In this document: positions 46,738 through 56,456 of the stretch, piece after piece
Position numbering within the stretch: the first letter of the stretch is position 1
How the letters are laid out: every line of letters begins with the position of its first letter
Notes under the pieces: generated by a model
Database searches by the model: none
The model's input: only the letters and a program-made list of their open reading frames with translations
Told to the model about the DNA's origin: nothing
Program-made: the position numbers and the translations under genes
Assembly: GCA_001599915.1 (NCBI GenBank)
Contig: BCIG01000025.1
Coordinates: 442,451 to 506,450 of the forward strand
DNA length: 64,000 bases
Direction of reading: 5' to 3'
Origin: Symbiotaphrina buchneri
Lineage: Eukaryota > Ascomycota > Symbiotaphrinales > Symbiotaphrinaceae

Positions 46738-47052
46738 CATGATAACTTTTATTATTTCTTCGCTCCTTAAAGTATGGGGCTTCATAGCACTGGACGGCGT
46801 TCGGCAAGGCGTGTGCTGAAGTAGCTAGCATTTTCTGGCGTTACGTCTCTCTGGGAGGGAGGCGTAATAAGGTCCTTCTTTACATTGCACAGGACATTGA
46901 TGAATCTAACGTCGTGCGTACGGCCCTTGCTCTTATCACACAATGCAATAGGTGGCTACGACTGGGGCAAAGCATGCACGTAGGCACGTGTATCATGACG
47001 ACTGTCAACAACGATTGTAGCAGTAAATAGCTTCATTTGCTGGTATCATCAC
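46738..47052. other. Short convergent intergenic
   Basis: A 315-bp stretch between the RING gene and RRP9 stops; presumed 3' ends only. Confidence 0.6.
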
Positions 47053-48882
47053 TCATGGGACTACCTGCCCCGAAGGAACCCCTGATGGATCGTTGCCATC
47101 ACCCGTCGGATCGTCGCCCAGTTCCTGCACCGGTACAGTAAGCACGAGCGCTCCATTCTTGCCCTTCACCTTGAACCACCTGCCGAGCCGGTTCTCGCAA
47201 CCAATTCCCACAACGATGGAAATCCCTTGCCTCCCTCTCTCGCCTTTCTCTAATACGGCAATGCCATTGACCACGCCCCGCACTAGCTTGCTTTCAGAGT
47301 TAGATGCCTGGTTCGAGTCGTCAAGCTCAACACTGCGACCGTCGGCGCCGTTGTCTCCAGGGAGCAGGCCAACAGGACCCAGAGGCTCAAGCTTGCGCTT
47401 GTCGTCACTGATCTTCCAAGCTTGAATCCATCCATCCCAACTTCCGCTGAGGATAAGGTCCGAGTAGGGTACGGTTGCCAGGGCGGTAATCCACCTCGGC
47501 TGCGGTGGGGGTGGCACGAATTGGCTAATGTCCTGCTCAGCGGAAGCCTCTTCCGGGGGCAAGGGCGGATCGATGCCATGGGCGAGAGGATATGTGAAGA
47601 CGGGTTTCTTCTTGTGTATGGACCATAAAGACAGCGAGCCATTGTCACTGCCAGTCACGAAAGTATCTTCGTCCACCATGGCGACGCGGTCCATGCTCCC
47701 CTCTGTGAATTGCGGCCTCCCGCTCTGGCCTGCCTTGCCTTTCTTTTCACCACCACCGCCACGAAACACCAGCTGTGTCTCTTCTACCACTTTCCATAAC
47801 CGTGCTGTGCGATCTCTTGCACCCACGCTTACGCACCGTTCTTGAGCTAAGGTGGCGACATCAACCACTTCATCTTGGTGGCCGAACAACGTCTCGATAT
47901 AGGCCAACTCATCCAAACTCCAGACCTTGACTGTGCGATCCTTCGAACTAGAGTAGAGCTGATTCGTGCCTCGACGGAATGCCAAACCAGTGACAGCATC
48001 TCGATGTTGAGTAAAAACCTTTATCGGGCTGAGGTCATCGGCGTCCCATACTATAAGCCGTCTGTCTCGTCCACCGGTGACGACAAACTTCCCGTCTTGG
48101 GAAGCGGCAACGGCAAGAATTTGGTCAACGTGACCTTTGTAGGTCGTATCAGTGGCTTTGTTCTTATTTCCTTTAGTGTAGGCCAGCTGTTTGGGCCTCC
48201 GTCGCTGTGGCCGCCGCCGCCTCCCCAGGCCATCTTTGGAGGGGTTATCCTCCTGTCCAGCGGGTAATTCCCATTTGATTAAAGTCATGTCCTTGGACAC
48301 AGTATACGCAAACGCACCGCTCACCGCTACCCCAGTTGTCGAGAGTGTATCCGCCCTGAAGGCAGTACAGGAAGCCTGACTTAGAGAGAGATTCGATGCT
48401 ATCCGTCGATAGAGACGGCCTTTTGTTTCAGCCTACACACATTGTCAGCCAATCCGTGCAAAAAGAATATATGACGGCCATGAATATCCATGGTGCAGAC
48501 ATACAACATCCTCTTTTAACCTTTCAGCAATCAAGTCTCTGTCAACATCTGCTGCATCAAATCCAATTGGCTCGTCCACTTCTTCCCTGATGTTCTCAAG
48601 ATACCGCTCGGCAAGCCTCAGCCTCCGTTCTGCTGCGGTCTCATCTCCGTGCTCCGATTCTGAGGTGTCATGTTCTTCGGCAGCTTCGCTGGCAGCCTGT
48701 GAGGAGATATCGTCTTCCAAATCACTGCCAGATATAGACTCGTCCCGGTCTGCTCTTGCCATTTTTTGGCTTCTCCCATTCGTGGTTGGGACGGGGCCCT
48801 TTTGTTTCGATCCGTGGGTATGGCCGGTGTCTGCACGCTTCCGCTTTCGTTGAGATGCCGGGGTAGTAAAAAAAGACGACAT
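47053..48882 (-). CDS. RRP9: U3 snoRNP protein Rrp9 (U3-55K)
   Basis: Exons 48882-48505 and 48432-47053 encode 585 residues. Rrp9 binds the B/C motif of U3 snoRNA and is part of the small-subunit processome. After a basic and acidic N-terminus comes the conserved RRLRLAERYLENIR helix with FDAADVDRDLIAERLKEDV, then the WD40 propeller. Repeats include FVVTGGRDRRLIVWD, LYSSSKDRTVKVWS, CVSVGARDRTARLWK, FVTGSDNGSLSLWS and LILSGSWDGWIQAWK. The spliced junction LKEDVAETKGRLYRRIA is the family's expected segment. The 72-nt intron runs GTATGT to TGTAG with CTGAC branch. Divergent from PRE1. Confidence 0.95.
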
Positions 48883-49310
48883 GGCTGGTGCTATGACTCT
48901 GAGACGTCAAGCTGATCAGCTCTTTCAAGCATGCCGCGCAGCCCTTGGAGTGTCAAGCTGGTATTATTAGGGCGGGGAGGCGGCAGCGCTGTCTCCTGGA
49001 CCTTCAATCTTGAACTTTTTCTTTAGCGGCTTTTTGAGTCTTTTGACGTTCTTGGTCCGAGCGTCTCGAGGCTGCATAGAATCTTGGCATTCTTTTAGCG
49101 CGAGATTATGTAATCGGGCTTGAGCCGGTCGGTGAAGGTGCAGGCACCGGAGCTCGCGCGTTCACCTCCATGCAGCCTGTCGACCAATACTGACTGCTAC
49201 CGACGTAGCTACCTTACCTTACCTTAAGCTTCGCTCTCTCCTCCGCCCCATAGACTCAGTGTTCGCTGCAACTGTCATCTCATCTCTCTTTCTCCCTCTG
49301 ATCCTGCATT
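48883..49310. promoter_or_regulatory. Shared promoter RRP9/PRE1
   Basis: A 428-bp divergent region containing TACCTTACCTTACCTTA at 49210-49226, about 85 bp before the PRE1 start, and a CT-rich leader. I see no gene in it. Confidence 0.6.
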
Positions 49311-50183
49311 ATGTGAACCATTCTCCAACCCAGGTCCAGACTAGAATGACGTTGGCTAACTCTTCCTAGGGAGGTCCTACTTGGGATCACAGGCAGGGAC
49401 TTCACAATCATTGCAGCCTCCAAGGCCGCGATGAGGGGGGCTACCATACTTAAAGGCTCGGACGACAAGACAAGGCAGCTCAATAAGAATACCTTAATGG
49501 CATTCTCAGGCGAAGCTGGCGACACAGGTACAGATCAACTGTCTGGTAGAGAAACAGAGCAAATCTGACAGGGTGATTAGTACAATTCGCGGAGTTCGTA
49601 CAAGCAAATATACAGCTTTACTCGATGCGAAATGAGACCGACCTGTCTCCCTCGGCCGTTGCAAGCTTTGTGCGAAGTGAGCTAGCCAGAAGCTTAAGGT
49701 CAAGAAAGCCATATACGGTCAACCTGCTCCTGGGTGGTGTCGACCCCATCACCGAGAAGCCTAGCCTCTACTGGTGTGACTACTTGGCCTCGCTGGCGCC
49801 TCTTCCATACGCGGCCCACGGATACGCGCAGTAAGCTATCCTCTACTACTTTACACATAATGCAGTTTCGATGCCGCAAAGAATACGGGTTCGCCATGGC
49901 TGACCTGTGTACTACCTAGGTATTACTGCTTATCCATACTCGATAAACATCACCACCCAGACATCGACTACGACAGAGGCATGGAGATCTTGAGAATGTG
50001 CACAGATGAGCTGCAGCGCAGGCTACCGATAGATTTCAAGGGCGTATGTTGCCGCCGCTGTGTCTTCCTGTCCGCGTGTTGTTGCTAACTGTCAGATTCG
50101 GGCAGGTATTCGTAAAGGTGATTACAAAGGATGGCATCAGAGAGGTCGACTATGATGATAGCAAGAAAGTCTACAGTGCATGA
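49311..50183 (+). CDS. PRE1: 20S proteasome subunit beta-4 (Pre1)
   Basis: Exons 49311-49312, 49370-49527, 49581-49830, 49920-50043 and 50106-50183 encode 203 residues. Pre1 is a non-catalytic beta-ring subunit of the 20S proteasome. Family marks are [62 protein letters not shown] and [15 protein letters not shown]. No N-terminal catalytic Thr is present, as expected. The start codon itself is split: AT lies in the first exon and G in the second, separated by a 57-nt intron with donor GTGAAC, branch GCTAAC and acceptor CCTAG. No other Met would give the conserved EVLLG start. The last intron's acceptor could also be one AG earlier, but that breaks the conserved end. Confidence 0.93.
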
Positions 50184-50641
50184 ATGGGCGTCGCATCGGG
50201 GTTCTGGACCGTTACATTGCTGGGTCATCGCCTGTAAATCCGTTACGAAAAGTAATCCGATGGAATTTTCAAGGCGGAATTGATGGCAATATATTGGGCC
50301 TTTCGCATGCGTTCAATGCTCCGGTAGTGCTTTACGTCCGTTGCGCACTGTGCAGTCACTTCCAACCCGAGTCACGGGTTGCACGCGTCGAAAGGTAGTT
50401 CTGCTACCTCGACGCGCCTCGTGCCTGAAGCTGCACCACCGTAGGGCTATTTAATCCCTTCCTTTTCTCCCTCTTCTTCCTGATTTTCCATCTCACGCTG
50501 TCTCACACTATCTCACACTATCTCACGCCACCCTATCTCCACGCTCCAGGTCCCATCGTTCAATATCTCAGATATCCGCTGTCCACAACTTCTCCGCTAG
50601 ACACCACTAAACGTCTGCATTTTCTTCTGCATAGTCAGACT
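50184..50641. other. Intergenic with hairpin and CT decamers
   Basis: Two structures are visible. An inverted repeat at 50384-50416 has 13-bp arms with a two-base bulge and a five-base loop. Four copies of a decamer like TCTCACACTA lie at 50491-50530 within the pyrimidine-rich leader of the next gene. Confidence 0.6.
50491..50530. repeat. TCTCACACTA decamer array
   Basis: Four adjacent 10-bp units, the middle two identical, in a CT-rich promoter about 110-150 bp before the start of the HMG/YABBY-like gene. Confidence 0.8.
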
Positions 50642-51123
50642 ATGGCACCGGGGCCTTCGATCTTTGGCGGTGGTATGCTCCACATCCTGAACTCGCTCAT
50701 GTTCTACTCGGCATCAGCCCGATCATGTCCCTTTCCCCACTGACCAGTATCTTATGCAGGCGGAGCTGGGGCGTATGGTACTGCCGCAAGGGTGGCGAAG
50801 TCTGCATCGTCAGCTAAGAAACGCCGTGATGCCAACCGCAATTCAATCCGGTCAAAGCCCACAGCTTACAACAAGTTCAGTATGTCAGCTTTATTCACGT
50901 TTGGTCACTATTATTTTTGCTCACTGCAACCTTTACAGTCAAAGCGAAGTGGGCCGATCTGAAAGCTGAAAACCCAGAGAAAGACCATTCTGAGCTCAAG
51001 CAGATGATTTCAAATTTGGTAAGTCGTGCGGTCTTGTCTGTAGTTACCTATGACACGTGCTGAACGCACCACTGGCAGTGGAAGGAACACAAGGCACAGC
51101 ACGGCAACAACTTCAGCCCCTGA
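50642..51123 (+). CDS. Small HMG-box/YABBY-like protein
   Basis: Exons 50642-50672, 50760-50879, 50939-51018 and 51079-51123 give 91 residues. After a Gly-rich start and a basic patch (SAKKRRDANRNSIRSK) comes a half-HMG fold, PTAYNKFIKAKWADLKAEN, followed by HSELKQMISNLWKEHK. This resembles the C-terminal half of plant YABBY domains and HMG boxes, which bend DNA. Small fungal proteins of this type are found in the family, but their role is little known. All exons join in frame; introns are 87, 59 and 60 nt with CTGAC-like branch sites. The gene follows PRE1 on the same strand and converges with ILM1. Confidence 0.8.
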
Positions 51124-51348
51124 TTTCAGACAGACTGCGCAATCACAGATATTTTCAGCTTTGATTTGTATCTGTCAACTTGGCAGGGTTCACATCGCTG
51201 TCAAGAGGCCCCGGCTAGCTTGAAGGATCAAACTGCTGGGCGCATTGCTGTACGATGGAGCTTTGAGACGACACCATAGGCCCAATCGGGCCGCCACAAT
51301 AGGCTTTTGCAAATCTCCTCGCTACTGCTGAATGATAAAGGCGCTGAA

Positions 51349-51969
51349 TCAATCCAATTCTTCCTCCGCCTCCGCCTTCTCTGCTGCTTTCGTAGCACTC
51401 TTCCCTCTTTCGTCCCTGATGGTAACAAAAATCTGCATCCGTCAATGTTAGCAGGTTTGTTGAGAGGTCTATGATTTGAGATCGAGTAGTCTCGGGAACA
51501 TCTGCATCCCGGGGATCCGGCTGTGACGTACCCAGAACCAAGTGACCATTTCCAGAAAGGCCCAAGTAAAGACAAATGCGTTGCTTAAGAGATGTGCAAG
51601 TCCTTCGGTCTTACGTGGTCCAGCCATACTATCTGGCCTAGATAGATAGCTATACCCGGCGACAATGAAAAAGAATAGTAGGCGGATAGGCGCCTGCGTC
51701 GACCAATGCCACCTTGCAACCTCTTCGGGCTGAGAGACTGCAACAAGATCCGACACGCCCAAGAAGATAAGCAACAGAGACGCAAAGGCCGAGATGGGAT
51801 TGGTCTTCATGAAGCTAGACGGTGGCTGAGGAAGGTCCATGGCCTCGCCGAGAATGAACACCAGGTTCTGGTCGACTAGGACCCGAGGCGACGTCAGGAG
51901 GTAGAAGGCCATGGTGAGGTGGAATAGGGACAGCCCGGTGATGAGCATATAGGAAGAGAGGACGGCCAT
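51349..51969 (-). CDS. ILM1: Ilm1-type ER/mitochondria-related membrane protein
   Basis: Exons 51969-51532 and 51432-51349 encode 173 residues. The protein has four hydrophobic helices: around LITGLSLFHLTMAFYLL, AFASLLLIFLGVSDL, APIRLLFFFIVAGYSYL and NAFVFTWAFLEMVTWFW. Conserved words SPRVLVDQNLVFILGEAM and YSYL match the Ilm1 family. In yeast, loss of Ilm1 raises loss of mitochondrial DNA; the protein sits in the ER membrane and its mechanism is unclear. The tail is a charged helix (IFVTIRDERGKSATKAAEKA). The 99-nt intron has donor GTACGT and branch GCTAAC. An upstream open stretch to 52066 is in another frame and rejected. Divergent from CDC43. Confidence 0.88.
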
Positions 51970-52332
51970 GATCGCTAGGTAGTACCACAAAGAACCAATG
52001 AAAGAAGTCGAGACACCAGCGGGATGCGATGACCAACTTGAATATCACGTCCAGCTGCAGTTGCATATGGTAGCGAATGTGAAGGCTTGATCTGATGGCG
52101 ACAAATATCTACTATCGGTCTTTGGTGCCGGCCAGTATTTTCCCCGGGCTCCGACTGTCCTCTAGCTTGATCGGGATAGCGTCAGCGGTATCCCCGAGTC
52201 CCAGAATATCTTGTATGAGTTTGTACAAGACGTCGTAACATACCAACCTGCGCAGGTCCTGTTCACGAGCGACTGTACTCTCAATGGAGTCTTGAAGGTC
52301 CCATTTATGCACAGTGATATGACCGCCTCGCC
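51970..52332. promoter_or_regulatory. Shared promoter ILM1/CDC43
   Basis: A 363-bp divergent region. A 66-codon minus-strand frame (52112-52312) fills much of it but has no family resemblance and would leave only 20 bp before the CDC43 start, so it is taken as leader. Confidence 0.5.
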
Positions 52333-53820
52333 ATGTCGGCGACGGATCAAGATGTCCTGCGAAAGGACCGGCACTTGAAGTATTGGCTACGCTGCCTCAG
52401 AACGTTGCTACCCCACTACTACACCTCCAACGACAGCTCTCGTATGAGCCTTGCCTTTTTCACCATCGCCGCTCTCGATCTACTGCAATATCTGGACAGT
52501 CAGGTTTCGGACGCGGAGCGCCAGGGCTACATAGACTGGATCTATCATTGTCAGCATCCCACGGGCGGATTTCGAGGATTCCCAGGAACTGACTTTGGAT
52601 CTCTACGATCTGAGGAGAACGCCCAATGGGATCCAATAAACTTGCCTGCGACATACTTCGCTCTCACGACTTTGTTAATACTCGGGGATGACCTGACCCG
52701 GGTGGATCGGGATGCTTGCCTGAGCTGGCTGCCCCGGTTGCAGAGAGCGGACGGAAGCTTTGGGGAAATAGTCGGCTCAGATGGCACTGTCCTAGGAGGC
52801 CGAGACTTAAAGTTCTGCTATTGTGCGTCGGGCGTCAGATGGATCTTGGGCGGTTCGCAAGGCCGGAATATCGAACCCGGCAATGATATCGACACAGATA
52901 AACTAGTGGAATACATAAACAGTGTAGAGGTATTTCGTCCCAAACAATCACAGTCTTTCAACAGCTGATGGCATGCTGACAGACCTACGAAGGTGGGATC
53001 TCTGATGCTCCGTATCATGAAGCCCACGGTATGTCCACTTGTCTGCTGGTGGAAGTGCTGAAGTTCTGCACTGACCCTGGCCTTCCAGCCGGTTATACTT
53101 ACTGTGCTATCGGCTCTTTGTCTTTCCTCGGCAGAGGATGCGAGGCCAGTCGAGCAGCCGAGAAGGGCGGTTTCGAATACATGAAGTTAAAATGTCCCGA
53201 GGACACAGTAAGATGGCTTGTCGCCAGGCAAACGTCGATGTTGGTGGACTATCGAGATCCCGAAGACGACGACGCTGATGAACCGAATCCTGCTGCCGGC
53301 GGCGTGATGGACGGGGTGTGGAATGTGGATCTAAATCGTCCAGCCTCGCCGTCCATTATTCCGTCTGATGATGATCTACGCTGGGCTGGCTTCACAGGAA
53401 GGTGTAACAAGGTCGCCGACACCTGTTACTCCTTCTGGGTGGGAGGCTCATTAGCGGTACGTAACTCTACATAATTGCTCTCTGAGATGCGCAAGCTGAT
53501 GGTTTGCCAGATACTTGACAGGTTTGACCTCACGGATCTGGAGGCGAATCGCAGATATCTGCTAGAGAAGACCCAACACCCCGTCGGAGGCTTTGGGAAA
53601 CTGCCAGATGATCCGCCGGGTGAGTCGAGTCATGTCCTGTTCATATGACAAACCATCCTTGATACTGACTGAGTGGTAATGAATAGATATGTATCACGGC
53701 TACTTGGGTTTGGCATCCCTTGCGCTGCTTCGCGAGCCGGGTTTGAAAGATTTCGACCCCACCTTATGTGCGAGTACAGATGCCAAGAACCACCTTGAGA
53801 GCCTCCCGTGGTGGGGCTGA
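52333..53820 (+). CDS. CDC43: Geranylgeranyltransferase I beta subunit
   Basis: Exons 52333-52929, 52983-53028, 53089-53456, 53511-53619 and 53687-53820 give 417 residues. The enzyme (with the shared alpha subunit Ram2) adds geranylgeranyl to CaaL proteins such as Rho GTPases. The alpha-alpha barrel repeats show as IYHCQHPTGGFRGFPG, WLPRLQRADGSFGE and KTQHPVGGFGKLPDDPP. Zinc ligands by family alignment are Asp325 and Cys327 in ADTCYSFW and His377 in DMYHGYLGL. TYEGGISDAPYHEAH spans two exons, supporting the 46-nt exon 2. All introns have consensus ends. Loss is harmful in fungi because Rho1 prenylation depends on it. Confidence 0.95.
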
Positions 53821-56456
53821 GACTGCGGATTGAGACACATTCGCAACGATGAAGCCCAGTTGTCAACTTTTTTGCCGCATATCGCGTTGGACGACGGCTG
53901 ATGTCGGTGGCAATGGTGCTGGTGATCAGTAAACGGCATGATACGACTAGAGATGTTCCACGAAACCGAACTGGCTGGATCATAAGTGCGTAGCTTACAC
54001 TTGTCCGCCAGCGGGTCAGATCCCTACATTGGCAAAGGATCAATGTCTGAGGCTACGAACGGCAGGTGATGCGAGATAGAAGCGGGAGATGTGTGAAAGC
54101 AGGGCGAGCATCTCACTTGCATAAGAGTGCCGGCGGGATCGTCAGGTAGATCCTCGAATTCTAGTCCATAACGACTCCACTCATGCTCTGAACACGATAT
54201 GTCGGCATAATTTATTGAAGTATGGTCGTAAGGTACCTTATGCAGTCAAAGCTTGACCTGGCGAGCTGGATCGCCATGCTCGGAAAAGCCGACTGCAAGC
54301 TCTTGGCGCCTATGGGACCCCTTTAGCCCCTTTTTTCTTCTCGGACGAGTGAAACTGAAAGCGACACAGAAGGACTGAGGAAGCCTAGACCAAGGGCGGC
54401 GAGCCGATTAGCCGGGCGGTAAAGAAGGGCCCAGCCGCACGCACCACCCTTTAGCACTCCGCTTCCGTGCACGGTACGTAGGTATCTGTACGGAGTATTC
54501 ATACCGCTCGATACCTGACTCTCACAAGCCGATGATGAAAATTGGAAGGCAGACGCGCCAGTGCACCCACGTTTCGATTGTCAGGGAGAGATAGATGCCT
54601 TGTTTGCCGGAGGTCTGACGACGCTCCCAGTTATCCTGGACCGTGGTATCTATACAGCCGTACAAGAAGCGGAGTGACACGAGTCAATGATCACGCCTTC
54701 CCATCGAGCTCTGATGCCGGGAGATCTAGACCGGGCGGGATCAGTTCGTGCGTTTCATCACTACAGTTCTGCCCTCGATTATCCTTTCCTCTGCTTTTGC
54801 ATCTGCTCATGGCTTTCGATAATCTCAAAGGACCGAGTGCAGCGCATGTCCACAGTTAACCGTAGACCACCTATTTGAATTATATTCGGATGATTTCTCG
54901 GGGAGTAAGATGAGGGAGGGAGAAAGCTTCCCAAGCAACAAAGAGTAAATCGTACGTGTCTGCCCAGTCAAACCCACTGCCAGCCAAGTGTCAAGAGTCA
55001 AAAAAAGGGTCGGGGCGTTCCAGCCACGAAATGAGTTGGTGCAGCCACCGACGTCGCTGGGAAGCCACCGGGGCCCGGTAGCCTGATTGCGCATGGTCCG
55101 ATTGGCTGGCTGGTCTAGACACAACGGCCCGACCAGAGTCTGGACCGTCAAAGCCTTTGTTCCCTTTCTTCTTGTGTGAGTCGACTTGTACCTTAAGGAT
55201 ACATACATGAAATGGTGATAATCATACATGAATTGTGGTTTAAACCACTTTGATTGATAATGATAATAAAGGTAGCAGAAGCGTGCGAGTCTGACGTGTT
55301 CGTTACAGTACCTTAGGTATATACTACAAAGTGCGGTGTCCTTTTGCCTGTGTCTTCTTACCTTACTGGTGACACAGGCGCCCACGAAACGGCTTGCTTC
55401 CTGTGATGGAACTGAGGAATCTTTTATCGTTATTATTAGGTTTTAGACAAAGACCCAAGAAGCTTTTCTCTTCCGCCCTCATTCTGGTTGGCGTTCGATA
55501 CGACCGCACGTGTCCCCGACTCCCGCAGTCAATGCAACTTACCTGGTAATCATTTGGTTACAGCGTACAGTATCTCGGGCGGGATATTATTAAGGTATTC
55601 GTGGTGTATCTTACCTGTGCGTCTGGGTACCTGAGGGACCTTAGGTTTTCTTCCCTTACCAAGACAGGTAGGGGTTCCTTCGTTGGACCGGGAATAAGAG
55701 ATTCGCGGCATTGGCACCTTACCGCTTCGGTCCATGATCAGCATCCCGCCGCCGATCTGACATTCTAGACCGGCGCAACCCCCAGCCAAGCCGGCTGCCC
55801 AAACCGTGGTACGGAAAAGTACCAAGAATCAGCAGCGACGTCTGCGGTCTGCTCTATGTGCCCTTTGCTTTTCTGCTGTATCGAGATGCTATGTTCAGGT
55901 TCTTTTCCCGTCCGATATACCGCCTAGTGCTGTGTACCGCGTACGTTGTAGTACCAGACCATCTACCAATAATCTCCATACCGAGAGTACCTTAGGCAAA
56001 GCCGATATCTCTGGTAGCACAGGAACAGAAAAACGCTCAGCCGACTGTGTGCTTTTCCATGTTCTGGCCTGCCTTTCCGATCATTCCCCCTACTGATCTT
56101 CTCTGACATACCGCCAATCGAACACGGTCCAGCTGCCTTGATCTCTTACATCTCCAGCTGCTTGCCATCTGGCCCATGCTCCATCTACACCGACGTTAAT
56201 TGATCTTGTCTTCCTTCTCTCCTTGTCATCTGTACGCATCGCATATCGCGTGGAACTGTTTCTGTTGACCTCAAGAGTCGGGACTGAATAGCCTGCTCTC
56301 ACGCCAACTCTGGATCTTCGTCAGCCGGCTCTGTTCGTTGTTTGGTAATCTTTGTGTACTCGTCTCCTGTTGACTGTCCCTTGGGGGTCCCGCCGGACAA
56401 GCTGGCGACGCTTGTGCGCAAAAGGAGCTGCGCGGTGAAGGGTTTGCTGGGCGGAG
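53821..56456. other. Long gene-free stretch
   Basis: About 2.6 kb without a supportable gene. It contains a few AGGTACC/TACCTTA words (54234, 55311) and AT-rich patches around 55190-55280. Short frames exist on both strands (for example 54542-54859 and 54825-55385) but lack codon-like composition, recognisable motifs or splice structure. Part is likely the long leader or promoter of the histidine kinase. Confidence 0.5.

Noticed and set aside
52112-52312. 66-codon frame between ILM1 and CDC43
   Set aside because: It would fill a shared promoter, leaves 20 bp before the CDC43 start, and shows no family features.
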